A stretch of DNA of 11,062 nt from Treponema sp. UBA3649 (GTDB taxonomy: Bacteria; Spirochaetota; Spirochaetia; Treponematales; Treponemataceae), in the NCBI GenBank assembly GCA_002373325.1, contig DFKI01000067.1:1-11062 (forward strand). The letters run 5' to 3'. Below the pieces are notes generated by a model. The model had not been told where the DNA came from. It saw only the letters and a list, made by a program, of their open reading frames with translations, and made no database searches. Position numbers and translations under genes: made by a program. Position 1 is the first letter of the stretch. Every line of letters begins with the position of its first letter. Shown here in pieces: positions 1-6,793 of the stretch.

Positions 1-11
1 CATCTGTGCAA

Positions 12-29
12 ATCCGGCAATGACAAATT
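12..29 (-). repeat. Half-copy of dispersed palindromic repeat family (i)
   Basis: These 18 bases are the exact reverse complement of 7036-7053 in the urtA-mfd intergenic region (minus-strand reading AATTTGTCATTGCCGGAT). The copy lies immediately 3' of the glgC stop codon, so it would be in the 3' end of the glgC transcript. Only one arm of the palindrome is present, and the rest may continue left of the window. Confidence 0.7.
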
Positions 30-30
30 A

Positions 31-1326
31 TTAGATTACAGTTCCCGGTGGAATGACGGCGAACTTCTTGATGACGATGATTCCGTCGGAGCTGAAGAAG
101 AGTCCGTGGTCTCCGTCCTCATAGGTGCGTCCGTTCACGTTGATGCAGCAGTTGTCGCCAATCTTCGCATTCTTGTCGATAATCGCCTTGTTGATTTTGC
201 ATCCCTTGCCGATTCCGATGTTCGGAATATCCTTTCTTGCGTTCTCTTTCTTCTCATGCTCATTCTCGTAGAAATCGGCACCCATCATAATCACGCCGTT
301 CAGGTCGCATCCCTCGTTGATGATGGAGCGCACACCGATTACGGAATGTTCAATCCTTGAGTTGGTGATTACGCATCCTTCGCTCGCAAGGGAGGACTGG
401 AGCGTCGCGTTGTTGATTTTGCTCGGAGGAAGATTGCGCATGTGTGTGTAAATCGGCTTGTCCTCGTCGTAGAAGTTGAACTGGGGCACGGGGTCGGTGA
501 GGTCCAGAGTCGCATTGTAGAAGGAGCTGATTGTTCCGATGTCTTCCCAATATCCGTTGAAGATAAAGCTGTTGACTTTCTTTGTCTTGATTGCCTCAGG
601 AATGATTTCCTTACCGAAGTCGTTGCTGTCGTTGTTGAGCATTTCTTCCATTGTATCGGCGTTGAAGATGTAGATACCCATGGACGCAAGATACTCAAGC
701 TGTGCCGGCAAATCCTTTCCGCGTGACTTCTCAGGAATCTTCCAGTCGTCAATGTTCATTTCCTTGGCGGGTTTTTCCATGAACGCGGTGATTTTGTTTG
801 AGTCATCCACACGCATGATTCCGAATCCTGACGCGTCGTGACGGTTGACAGCCTTTGCCGCAATGGTGATGTCAGCTCCGGAAGCGATATGCTCATCCAT
901 GAATTTTTTCAAATCCATGCGGTAGAGCTGGTCTCCTGAAAGAATGATGTAGTGGGTGGGATGCTGGGCTCGGAAGTGTGCCATGTTTTTGCGTACTGCA
1001 TCGGCGGTTCCCTCGTACCATCCTGAGTGCTCCAGAGTCTGCTCGGCTGCGAGAATCTCTACGAAACCACGGCTGAAGCGGTCGAAGTTGTATGAGTTGA
1101 TGATGTGCAGGTGCAATGACGCTGAGTTGAACTGGGTCAACAGATAGATTTTTTTATATCCGCTGTTGATACAGTTTGAAATCGGGATGTCCACGATGCG
1201 GTATTTTCCGCCAAATGGAACCGCGGGTTTTGATCTCTCTTTTGTGAGGGGATACAATCTTGTACCTTTTCCGCCTCCGAGAATAATTGCCAGTACTCTT
1301 GGTTCTTCAGATTTTTGAATTCCCAT
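31..1326 (-). CDS. glgC: Glucose-1-phosphate adenylyltransferase (ADP-glucose pyrophosphorylase)
   Basis: GlgC makes ADP-glucose from glucose-1-phosphate and ATP, the committed cytoplasmic step of bacterial glycogen synthesis. The 431-residue product has the family's usual length and layout. The N-terminal nucleotidyltransferase signature is GGGKGTRLYPLT (residues 17-28), followed by SKPAVPFGGKYRIVDIP. Further on are the WYEGTADAV segment (about 103-111), the catalytic-region motif LSGDQLYRMD with Asp132, and FMEKPA with Lys185, which matches the sugar-phosphate-binding lysine. The C-terminal part is a left-handed β-helix-like region ending in GRTYEDGDHGLFFSSDG. I chose the ATG at 1326 because GGAGGA lies at 1342-1337, 10 bases upstream; an in-frame TTG at 1353 lies upstream of that site. 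No other glg gene is in the window. The gene has its own promoter and lies downstream of hup behind a terminator. Recognition is firm. Confidence 0.97.
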   Translation of the reverse strand: MGIQKSEEPRVLAIILGGGKGTRLYPLTKERSKPAVPFGGKYRIVDIPISNCINSGYKKIYLLTQFNSASLHLHIINSYNFDRFSRGFVEILAAEQTLEHSGWYEGTADAVRKNMAHFRAQHPTHYIILSGDQLYRMDLKKFMDEHIASGADITIAAKAVNRHDASGFGIMRVDDSNKITAFMEKPAKEMNIDDWKIPEKSRGKDLPAQLEYLASMGIYIFNADTMEEMLNNDSNDFGKEIIPEAIKTKKVNSFIFNGYWEDIGTISSFYNATLDLTDPVPQFNFYDEDKPIYTHMRNLPPSKINNATLQSSLASEGCVITNSRIEHSVIGVRSIINEGCDLNGVIMMGADFYENEHEKKENARKDIPNIGIGKGCKINKAIIDKNAKIGDNCCINVNGRTYEDGDHGLFFSSDGIIVIKKFAVIPPGTVI

Positions 1327-1406
1327 ATTCTTACATTCCTCCAAATGAATCAATCTAACGCAGCGAATGTCACAAAATCAAATGGCCTCGCCGTCTTTAT
1401 TCTATT

Positions 1407-1435
1407 ATTATAAATCCACATTCCGTAATTTGCAA
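1407..1435 (-). promoter_or_regulatory. Sigma-70-type promoter of glgC
   Basis: On the minus strand a TTGCAA -35 (1435-1430) and a perfect TATAAT -10 (1412-1407) are separated by exactly 17 bp. Transcription should start near 1400, giving a leader of about 74 nt before the glgC ATG. The promoter lies just beyond the hup terminator, so glgC is probably an independent unit. Confidence 0.75.
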
Positions 1436-1456
1436 GAAAAAATAACAATTATATTG

Positions 1457-1505
1457 AAAAAAAAATAACCGCTCCTTTTAGGGCAACTTGGCACCCATGG
1501 AACGG
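1457..1505 (-). terminator. Rho-independent terminator of hup
   Basis: Read on the minus strand, CCGTTCC (1505-1499) pairs with GGAGCGG (1475-1469) as a 7-bp stem with one G·U. The loop can form a small inner GGGTG/TTGCCC stem, and the structure is followed by TTATTTTTTTTT. It lies about 64 bases past the hup stop codon and before the glgC promoter. The loop is longer than in a textbook terminator. Confidence 0.65.
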
Positions 1506-1568
1506 TCATTCAAATCTTGTCTCAAAATCCGTAGAAAAAGAAACTCTAAGAAATTGCTTTGTAAAAAA

Positions 1569-1862
1569 TTATTTCTTCTTTCCCTTCTTTGTGTTGACGG
1601 CATCCTTGAGAGCTTTTCCCGCGCTGAACTTTGGAGCCTTTGATGCAGGAATCTTGATTTCCTCTCCTGTCGCTGGATTGCGTCCTGTACGGGCTTTTCT
1701 TTCTCCAACAGAGAATGTTCCGAAGCCGACAAGCTGAACCTTGTCTCCGCGAACCAACGCTTTGCTCACATTGTCAATAAAAGACTTCAACGCTGCCTCA
1801 CTGTCCTTCTTTGAAAGACCCGTATCCGCCGCAATGGCATCCACCAATTCTACTTTAGTCAT
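1569..1862 (-). CDS. hup: HU-family nucleoid DNA-binding protein
   Basis: HU is a small dimeric protein that bends and compacts DNA in the nucleoid. The 97-residue product has the canonical fold order: the N-terminal helices (MTKVELVDAIAADTGLSKKD), the VGFGTFSVGERKAR β region, the RNPATGEEIKIPAS arm that inserts into the minor groove (Pro of RNPATG conserved), and a KAPKFSAGKALKDAVN C-terminal helix. A basic KKGKKK tail follows. The ATG at 1862 is preferred because it gives the canonical HU N terminus and has GGAG six bases upstream. In-frame ATGs at 1874 and 1895 would add residues not found in the family, and the one at 1895 has no ribosome-binding site. The gene has its own promoter and terminator and reads toward glgC. 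HU and the related IHF-type proteins share this fold, but the sequence reads as HU. Confidence 0.95.
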   Translation of the reverse strand: MTKVELVDAIAADTGLSKKDSEAALKSFIDNVSKALVRGDKVQLVGFGTFSVGERKARTGRNPATGEEIKIPASKAPKFSAGKALKDAVNTKKGKKK

Positions 1863-1885
1863 ATAATTCTCCATGAGTAATTTTT

Positions 1886-1902
1886 GATTTTCCATGAAAA
1901 TC
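1886..1902 (-). promoter_or_regulatory. Hairpin at the 5' end of the hup leader
   Basis: GATTTTC and GAAAATC form a perfect 7-bp inverted repeat around a 3-base loop. With the predicted start site near 1904, the stem would begin within the first few nucleotides of the hup mRNA, a position where hairpins can protect transcripts from decay. The pairs are mostly A-U, so stability is modest. Confidence 0.35.
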
Positions 1903-1910
1903 TATCTTGC

Positions 1911-1939
1911 ATTATAACCCTTTTTGTTTTGAATTTCCA
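1911..1939 (-). promoter_or_regulatory. Probable promoter of hup
   Basis: On the minus strand a perfect TATAAT (1916-1911) lies 17 bp downstream of a weak -35 candidate, TGGAAA (1939-1934). Transcription would start near 1904, about 40 bases before the chosen hup ATG at 1862. The -10 is convincing and the -35 is not close to consensus. Confidence 0.5.
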
Positions 1940-2082
1940 GTGGTAAAGCACTTTTTTTTAATAATTTCACAAAAATTTTCGGTTTCTAATGGAAGGAATC
2001 CCCAGTTTTCAAGAGTTTATGGGACTGGTATCTGAAAAGCGAAAAAAATCAAAAAAAAATTCAAAAAATTCGCATTTTGTTA

Positions 2083-2111
2083 TTGACATTTTTTTCTTAA
2101 CGATATATAGT
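2083..2111 (+). promoter_or_regulatory. Strong sigma-70-type promoter of tRNA-Phe
   Basis: A perfect TTGACA -35 (2083-2088) and TATAGT -10 (2106-2111) are separated by 17 bp. Transcription should start near 2117-2119, about 20 bases before the mature tRNA. The -10 lies between the two arms of a large inverted repeat. Confidence 0.8.
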
Positions 2112-2126
2112 GTATACATCGTTAAG
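2096..2126. promoter_or_regulatory. Operator-like inverted repeat over the tRNA-Phe -10
   Basis: CTTAACGAT (2096-2104) and ATCGTTAAG (2118-2126) are a perfect 9-bp inverted repeat with a 13-base centre. After one mismatch the symmetry resumes as TATA/TATA (2106-2109 and 2113-2116), with the axis at 2111, the last base of the -10. A smaller perfect palindrome, TGTATACA, lies at 2111-2118. The left arm is upstream of the expected start site, so the symmetry suits a dimeric DNA-binding protein better than an RNA hairpin. No candidate regulator gene is identifiable here. Confidence 0.5.
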
Positions 2127-2138
2127 CAATAACGAAAT

Positions 2139-2211
2139 GCCGGTGTAGCTCAGTTGGTAGAGCGGAGGACTGAAAATCCTTATGTCGTCAGTTCAACTCT
2201 GACCGCTGGCA
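2139..2211 (+). tRNA. tRNA-Phe (anticodon GAA)
   Basis: All four arms fold. The acceptor stem is GCCGGTG with CGCTGGC (one G·U and one U·G). The D stem is GCTC/GAGC. The anticodon stem GAGGA/TCCTT encloses loop CTGAAAA with GAA at 2172-2174. The variable loop has five bases and the T stem is GTCAG/CTGAC with loop TTCAACT. The discriminator base is A at 2211. The genomic sequence continues CTA rather than CCA, so the CCA end must be added after transcription. The gene is a single-tRNA unit with its own promoter and terminator. Confidence 0.97.
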
Positions 2212-2214
2212 CTA

Positions 2215-2243
2215 AGACCTCCAGATTTGGGGGTCTTTTTTTT
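2215..2243 (+). terminator. Rho-independent terminator of tRNA-Phe
   Basis: AGACCTCC (2215-2222) pairs with GGGGGTCT (2229-2236) as an 8-bp stem with one U·G, closing a 6-base loop. A run of seven further T residues follows (2237-2243). It begins four bases after the tRNA and should separate it from the downstream sensor-cyclase gene. Confidence 0.88.
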
Positions 2244-2309
2244 ATGTCGGACAAAAAATCACCTGACAAAAAAATCTTGAATTTAATGGAAGATTTATTG
2301 AAAAAATCG

Positions 2310-2338
2310 TTGAAAAATATTTTCCCACAATTTATAAT
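2310..2338 (+). promoter_or_regulatory. Candidate promoter of the sensor-cyclase gene
   Basis: TTGAAA (2310-2315) and a perfect TATAAT (2333-2338) are separated by 17 bp. The expected start site, near 2344-2346, coincides with the chosen ATG at 2346, so the mRNA would have almost no leader. The region is AT-rich, which raises the chance of a false match. Confidence 0.5.
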
Positions 2339-2345
2339 TGAGGAT

Positions 2346-5300
2346 ATGAGAAAAAAAGGCAGATTATTTTTATCCACATTTTTAATGTTTGTTTTCAGCG
2401 CGGAAATTTTTGCCGAGAATTCATTTTTCGACAATTATGTCCACCGCATGTGGAACAGCTTCGGAGGACTTACCGGAACTACGGCCACGGACATCGCACA
2501 GACCAAGGACGGGTACATAAACGTCGGTACCTACGAGGGGCTTGTTCGTTTTGACGGGATGGAATTTTCCACTTTGCGGGGGAATTCCGAGAACGACCTT
2601 CATTTCGTTTCCGTGCGTGCCATCTTGGAGGATTCACGGGGAAACCTTTGGCTGGGTTCCAACGACGAGGGACTGCAGAAGATTTCTTCGGACGGGAACA
2701 AGAGCTATACGACTGACAACGGACTTCCAAACAATTCCGTGAGGGCACTTGCCGAGGATAAAAACGGAAACATCTGGGTAGGAACTGCATCCGGCGTGGT
2801 TTTTCTGACTCCGGACGGAAAGCTGATGACCCCGCAGTTTGAGGCAGGAACAGTTTCCAAGGGTGTCATCGCAATCAATTTTTTCTGTGATTCGGCAGGA
2901 CGCATGTGGTTGATTTCAGCAGCAGAGAAGGGGCTCTTCCTTTTTACGGACGGTCTTTTCCGCACAAGGCCAGAGCTGGATCAGTTCGGAAACTATCTGG
3001 CCACGTCAATTTGTCAGGATTTTCAGGGAAATTTCTTGGTCGGTCTTTCTACTCAGGGAATCGTGAAGATGAGCAACGGGGAAGCGACTCTTCTTGAAAC
3101 GAATACATCCCTTGACTCAACTCCGACATGGGCAAACTATGTGGCGAAGGACGGCACAATCTGGTTTGGAAGCGAAAAGGGACTTACGGTCTACAGCGAC
3201 GGAAAATTCTACGAGTACGGGGAGAGCGGAGGTTTCATCGCGAAAATCAACAGGATAATCTCAGACCGGGAAGGAAATATCTGGTTCGCAACGGACAGAA
3301 ACGGAATAGGAAAGCTGACTCACGGTCGATTCAACATGACGAAGCTGCCCACCTCCGCAAACTCCATAGCAGAAGGAAAGGATCCGAACCCGTTCATCTG
3401 GGTGGGAACCGACAGTGGCGTTAGATGCTACAGCGGAAACAAGGAAATTACGAACGAGCTGACAGAATTTACCGAGGGAAGCAGGATAAGGCACATTTCC
3501 ATCGCGGAAAACGGGGACCTTCTCGTGAGCTGCTATGCAAAACCTGGACAACTTAGGTGCAGCGGTGACGGAAGTCTTGAAGGAATGAAGAGCTGGACTA
3601 CCGACGAAGGACTTGCCGGAAACAGGGTGAGGGTTGCCGTAGAAGGAAAGAACGGTGAAATCTGTGTGGGAACGACTACCGGACTTAGCATTATATATAA
3701 GGATGGAAGAATAAAAAACCTGAAGCAGAGTGACGGACTTGAAAACGAATACGTGATGTGTCTTCACATGGATCAGAACGGTGTGCTTTGGGTCGGAACC
3801 GATGGCGGCGGAATCTATCTGGTAAAGGACGGACAGATTTTGACCCATGTGGGCTCGGAGAACGGACTTCCCGGAAACATCATCTTCAAAATCATGCAGG
3901 ACAAGGAAAACGCTTACTGGATTTGCACTGGCTCGGGAATTACAAGATGCGCACCTTTCAACAGCGGAAAGGACTTGCCGAAGGATTTCTTCACAATTAG
4001 CTCGGAGCATGGACTTGCGACGGACTCTGCCTTCCAGATGATTTTGGACACTGAGGGCAACGCATGGATTACAAGCAACTACGGCATAGCGTCGGTTCCA
4101 TTTTCCGAGATGCAAAATATCGTCTCTGGCAAACAGAAGACCATGAACGTGAAGTACTACAGCAGGAATGACGGACTTGATTCGGACGGAACAACATCCA
4201 CGGCGGTCAGCATCTGCGATTCACAGGGACGCATGTTGTTTACTATGGTGGACGGATTCGCAATCTACAACTCGCTGAAGAAAAAATCCGTGCCGGTACG
4301 ACCCTTGGTCTGCATCGAAAGCATAAAGGTTGATGATATAATCTACAAGAATTCACAGGAACAGATTGACTTGAAGCCGGGTACGAAAAGGGTTGAAATC
4401 AAGTATACGGGACTCAGCTTCGACGCGCCTGAAAGGATACAGTTCACTCATCAGCTTACGAATTTTGAGGATAAGTTCAGTTCGCCGGACACAAGCAGGA
4501 CGGTCTCCTATACGAACCTCAAGCCAGGAATGCATACTTTTTATGTGAGCGCAATCAACGGCGAGGGACTTATGTCAGAGCAGGCACAGAGCACGATTTT
4601 CATCCAGAAGCCCTATATCTACCAGATGCCAATTTTCTGGATAATCTGCTCGATTGTCACACTCGGAACAATACTCATAATTTTCTACAGAAAGCAAAGG
4701 GCCATAATCAGGGAAAAGGAAAGGCTTGAGAAGATGGTTAAAATCAGGACCGCGGAACTTCAAAAGGAAAAAGACAAGTCGGATCACCTGCTTCGTGCCA
4801 TCCTTCCCGACAAGATTGCGGAGGAGCTCAAGGACGAGGTTCATTCCATAGGAGAGAATTTCGCCGACGTGACGATTCTTTTCTCCGACATCGTGAGTTT
4901 TACGAAAACTTCAAGCGGACATAGTGCCGAGGAGATTGTAAATGCCCTCAACGATTTGTTCAGTCTCTTTGATGACAGGGCTAAATCCATGGGGGTGGAG
5001 AAAATCAAGACAATAGGGGACGCTTACATGGCGGCTTGCGGACTTCCGACACCGAACGATCGGCACGCGGAGATTATGGTCGCTTTTGCAAAAGGGATGT
5101 TCGAGGATTTGGCCACATACAACAAAACGGCGAAGATTCCATTCAACATGAGGGTCGGTTTGAACTGCGGTCCAGTAAATGCGGGAGTAATCGGAAAGAC
5201 AAAGTTCCTTTATGATGTCTGGGGCAATACCGTGAATGTGGCAAGCCGAATGGAAACAGCGGCATCCCCCGGAAGAATAAGGGTGTCTCAGACAGTCTAC

Positions 5301-5393
5301 GAGCACCTGAAGGACTCCGGAGTGTCGTTCACATCGGCCATGGAGTGCGACATAAAGGGCAAGGGACTTATGACAACTTATGAAGTAGTCTAA
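2346..5393 (+). CDS. Transmembrane β-propeller sensor fused to class III adenylate cyclase
   Basis: This is a predicted one-component receptor that makes cAMP from ATP. Residues 1-23 form a signal peptide (MRKK, hydrophobic core, cleavage likely after EIFA). Residues about 28-645 hold some 14 Reg_prop-like repeats with motifs such as NLWLGS, NIWVGT and VLWVGTDGGG, enough for two seven-bladed propellers. A Y_Y_Y-like domain (about 695-752), one transmembrane helix (about 763-781) and a charged coiled coil (about 782-830) follow. The cyclase domain carries the metal-binding aspartates Asp848 (FSDIVSFT) and Asp892 (KTIGDAYM), adenine-selecting Lys888 and Asp957, Asn964, and transition-state Arg968. 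These residues predict adenylate rather than guanylate cyclase. I chose the ATG at 2346 because it starts the signal peptide; the reading frame extends upstream to 2154, inside the tRNA. GAGG lies only two bases before this ATG. The product has 1015 residues and the ligand is unknown. Confidence 0.9.
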   Translation: MRKKGRLFLSTFLMFVFSAEIFAENSFFDNYVHRMWNSFGGLTGTTATDIAQTKDGYINVGTYEGLVRFDGMEFSTLRGNSENDLHFVSVRAILEDSRGNLWLGSNDEGLQKISSDGNKSYTTDNGLPNNSVRALAEDKNGNIWVGTASGVVFLTPDGKLMTPQFEAGTVSKGVIAINFFCDSAGRMWLISAAEKGLFLFTDGLFRTRPELDQFGNYLATSICQDFQGNFLVGLSTQGIVKMSNGEATLLETNTSLDSTPTWANYVAKDGTIWFGSEKGLTVYSDGKFYEYGESGGFIAKINRIISDREGNIWFATDRNGIGKLTHGRFNMTKLPTSANSIAEGKDPNPFIWVGTDSGVRCYSGNKEITNELTEFTEGSRIRHISIAENGDLLVSCYAKPGQLRCSGDGSLEGMKSWTTDEGLAGNRVRVAVEGKNGEICVGTTTGLSIIYKDGRIKNLKQSDGLENEYVMCLHMDQNGVLWVGTDGGGIYLVKDGQILTHVGSENGLPGNIIFKIMQDKENAYWICTGSGITRCAPFNSGKDLPKDFFTISSEHGLATDSAFQMILDTEGNAWITSNYGIASVPFSEMQNIVSGKQKTMNVKYYSRNDGLDSDGTTSTAVSICDSQGRMLFTMVDGFAIYNSLKKKSVPVRPLVCIESIKVDDIIYKNSQEQIDLKPGTKRVEIKYTGLSFDAPERIQFTHQLTNFEDKFSSPDTSRTVSYTNLKPGMHTFYVSAINGEGLMSEQAQSTIFIQKPYIYQMPIFWIICSIVTLGTILIIFYRKQRAIIREKERLEKMVKIRTAELQKEKDKSDHLLRAILPDKIAEELKDEVHSIGENFADVTILFSDIVSFTKTSSGHSAEEIVNALNDLFSLFDDRAKSMGVEKIKTIGDAYMAACGLPTPNDRHAEIMVAFAKGMFEDLATYNKTAKIPFNMRVGLNCGPVNAGVIGKTKFLYDVWGNTVNVASRMETAASPGRIRVSQTVYEHLKDSGVSFTSAMECDIKGKGLMTTYEVV

Positions 5394-5417
5394 AAAAGCA
5401 GACTATACATTATAAAT

Positions 5418-5446
5418 TTTTAGACATATTGAGATAAATTCTAAAA
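5418..5446. promoter_or_regulatory. Inverted repeat upstream of urtA
   Basis: TTTTAGA (5418-5424) and TCTAAAA (5440-5446) form a perfect 7-bp inverted repeat with a 15-base spacer, in the 85-bp gap between the cyclase stop and urtA. No clear terminator or strong promoter is visible in the gap. The arms are AT-rich, so chance is a real alternative to an operator. Confidence 0.25.
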
Positions 5447-5478
5447 TCGTGCATCTTTTTTGGGAGGATTTTTGACTT

Positions 5479-6672
5479 ATGAAGAGATTTTTGACGTCAT
5501 TTTGCGTTATGACGGCGCTGACGGTGGCTTTTACGGGCTGTGTCAAAAAGAAACAGGACGAGCAGATTGTAAAGGTCGGTCTTTTACATTCACTTACAGG
5601 AACCATGAGCATCAGTGAAATTCCTGTGAGGGACGCTGAGATGATGGCCATCAACGAGATAAATGCGGCGGGCGGAGTCCTTGGAAAGAGAATTGTGCCC
5701 GTGCAGGAGGATGGGGAAAGCAATCCGGGAGTTTTTGCTCAAAAAGCGGAGAAACTTTTGGATTTTGACCAGGTGGCTACAGTTTTTGGATGCTGGACTT
5801 CGGATTCCAGAAAGGCGGTAAAGGACATATTTGAGGAAAAATATGGTCTTTTGTGGTACCCGGTGCAGTACGAGGGGATTGAGGCAAGTCCGAACATCAT
5901 GTACATGGGTGCGGCTCCAAATCAGCAGGTGGTTCCGGCTGTATATTATTGTGCGGAGCGTTTCGGCAAGAGATTTTTCCTTGTGGGAAGCGATTATGTT
6001 TTTCCACGCACGGCAAATAAAATCATCCACGCGCAGTTGAAGGATATCGGAGGTGAGATTGTGGGTGAGGAATATACGGCTCTTGGACACAAGGATTATG
6101 GCAATATAATAGAAGAAATCGTGCAAAGCAAACCTGATGTCGTAATCAACACTCTGAACGGAGATTCAAACATAGCTTTTTTCAGGCAGCTCCATGAATC
6201 GCATTTGACTCCCGAGGACATTCCCGTGATGAGTTTTTCCATTACGGAGGCTGAGGTTGATGAGATTGGTCCCGAAAACATTGCAGGAAATCTTGTGACG
6301 TGGAATTATTATCAGACAACGGACACTCCGGAGAACAAAAGATTTGTGAGGGCATACAAGGACACTTACGGTGAGACTTTGAAAACCGGCGATCCGATTG
6401 AAGCGGCATACATCGCGGTCTATATGTGGGCGCTCGCATGTGAGAAAGCAGGAACCTTTGACGTGGAGTCGGTCCGTGTCGCAGCAAAGGGATTGACATT
6501 CAATGCTCCCGAGGGAACCGTGATTTTGGACGGAGGAAACCAGCATCTGTACAAGACTGTTCGCGTCGGAAAAATCAATGATGACGGAACCATTGACGAG
6601 ATTTGGGCGGAAAAAGCGGCCGTTAAGCCGGATCCATACCTGAGCACATACGCATGGGCAAGAGGATTGTAA
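5479..6672 (+). CDS. urtA: UrtA-like urea ABC transporter substrate-binding lipoprotein
   Basis: UrtA-type proteins are periplasmic or surface-anchored receptors that deliver urea (in some relatives, short-chain amides) to a branched-chain-amino-acid-type ABC permease. The 397-residue product has a lipoprotein signal (MKRF, hydrophobic stretch, AFTGC lipobox with Cys21). A type I periplasmic binding fold follows, with family landmarks VGLLHSLTGTMSISE, FGCWTSDSRKAV, GLLWYPVQYEG, EEYTALGHKDYGNII, NTLNGDSN and TWNYYQT. Length is close to the usual size. The start is supported by GGGAGGA at 5462-5468, 10 bases upstream. The sensor-cyclase gene ends 85 bases before on the same strand, so co-transcription is possible. 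No urtB, C, D or E follows; the next gene is convergent mfd. Family recognition is firm, but the substrate is inferred from similarity only and should be treated as urea-like. Confidence 0.92.
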   Translation: MKRFLTSFCVMTALTVAFTGCVKKKQDEQIVKVGLLHSLTGTMSISEIPVRDAEMMAINEINAAGGVLGKRIVPVQEDGESNPGVFAQKAEKLLDFDQVATVFGCWTSDSRKAVKDIFEEKYGLLWYPVQYEGIEASPNIMYMGAAPNQQVVPAVYYCAERFGKRFFLVGSDYVFPRTANKIIHAQLKDIGGEIVGEEYTALGHKDYGNIIEEIVQSKPDVVINTLNGDSNIAFFRQLHESHLTPEDIPVMSFSITEAEVDEIGPENIAGNLVTWNYYQTTDTPENKRFVRAYKDTYGETLKTGDPIEAAYIAVYMWALACEKAGTFDVESVRVAAKGLTFNAPEGTVILDGGNQHLYKTVRVGKINDDGTIDEIWAEKAAVKPDPYLSTYAWARGL

Positions 6673-6707
6673 ATCCATGCTCGATTCGGAATCTAAATCA
6701 TCAGTAG

Positions 6708-6793
6708 AGAGATTGCCGTATCAAGTACGACAATGACATAAATCAAGTACGGCAATGGTGTGTCAATCCCGTGCACCGACGCGGGAATCCCTT
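6708..6793 (+). repeat. Composite palindromic repeat A (modules i and ii)
   Basis: Module (i) has arms ATTGCCGTA (6712-6720) and TACGACAAT (6726-6734) around loop TCAAG. A second copy of its right half follows 22 bases on (6742-6757, ATCAAGTACGGCAATG). Module (ii) has arms AATCCCGTG (6765-6773) and CGCGGGAAT (6780-6788). Both modules recur in inverse orientation at 7040-7136; CCGACGCGGGAATCCCTT (6776-6793) is an exact 18-base match to the complement of 7101-7118. The modules fold as hairpins and lie just past the urtA stop. Confidence 0.8.

Noticed and set aside
1327..1353. Upstream TTG start for glgC and an ATG-TAA start-stop pair at 1336-1331
   Set aside because: The Shine-Dalgarno bases (1342-1337) lie inside the extension, so the TTG cannot use them. 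The start-stop pair touches the site with no spacing and is probably accidental.
1989..2132. 47-codon plus-strand ORF upstream of tRNA-Phe
   Set aside because: It has no ribosome-binding site, is dominated by Lys/Asn from A-runs, and overlaps the tRNA promoter and palindrome.
2154..2345. 64-residue N-terminal extension of the sensor-cyclase reading frame
   Set aside because: It begins inside the tRNA-Phe gene and runs through its terminator. Candidate ATGs at 2244 and 2286 have no ribosome-binding site, whereas the ATG at 2346 starts a clean signal peptide.
3261..4115. 284-codon minus-strand ORF
   Set aside because: It is antisense to the propeller repeats of the cyclase gene, its open frame follows from repetitive codon use there, and its translation shows no recognisable domain.
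5386..5405. Terminator after the sensor-cyclase gene
   Set aside because: TAGTCT/AGACTA can form a 6-bp stem, but the loop is A-rich and no T-run follows, so it does not meet the intrinsic terminator pattern.
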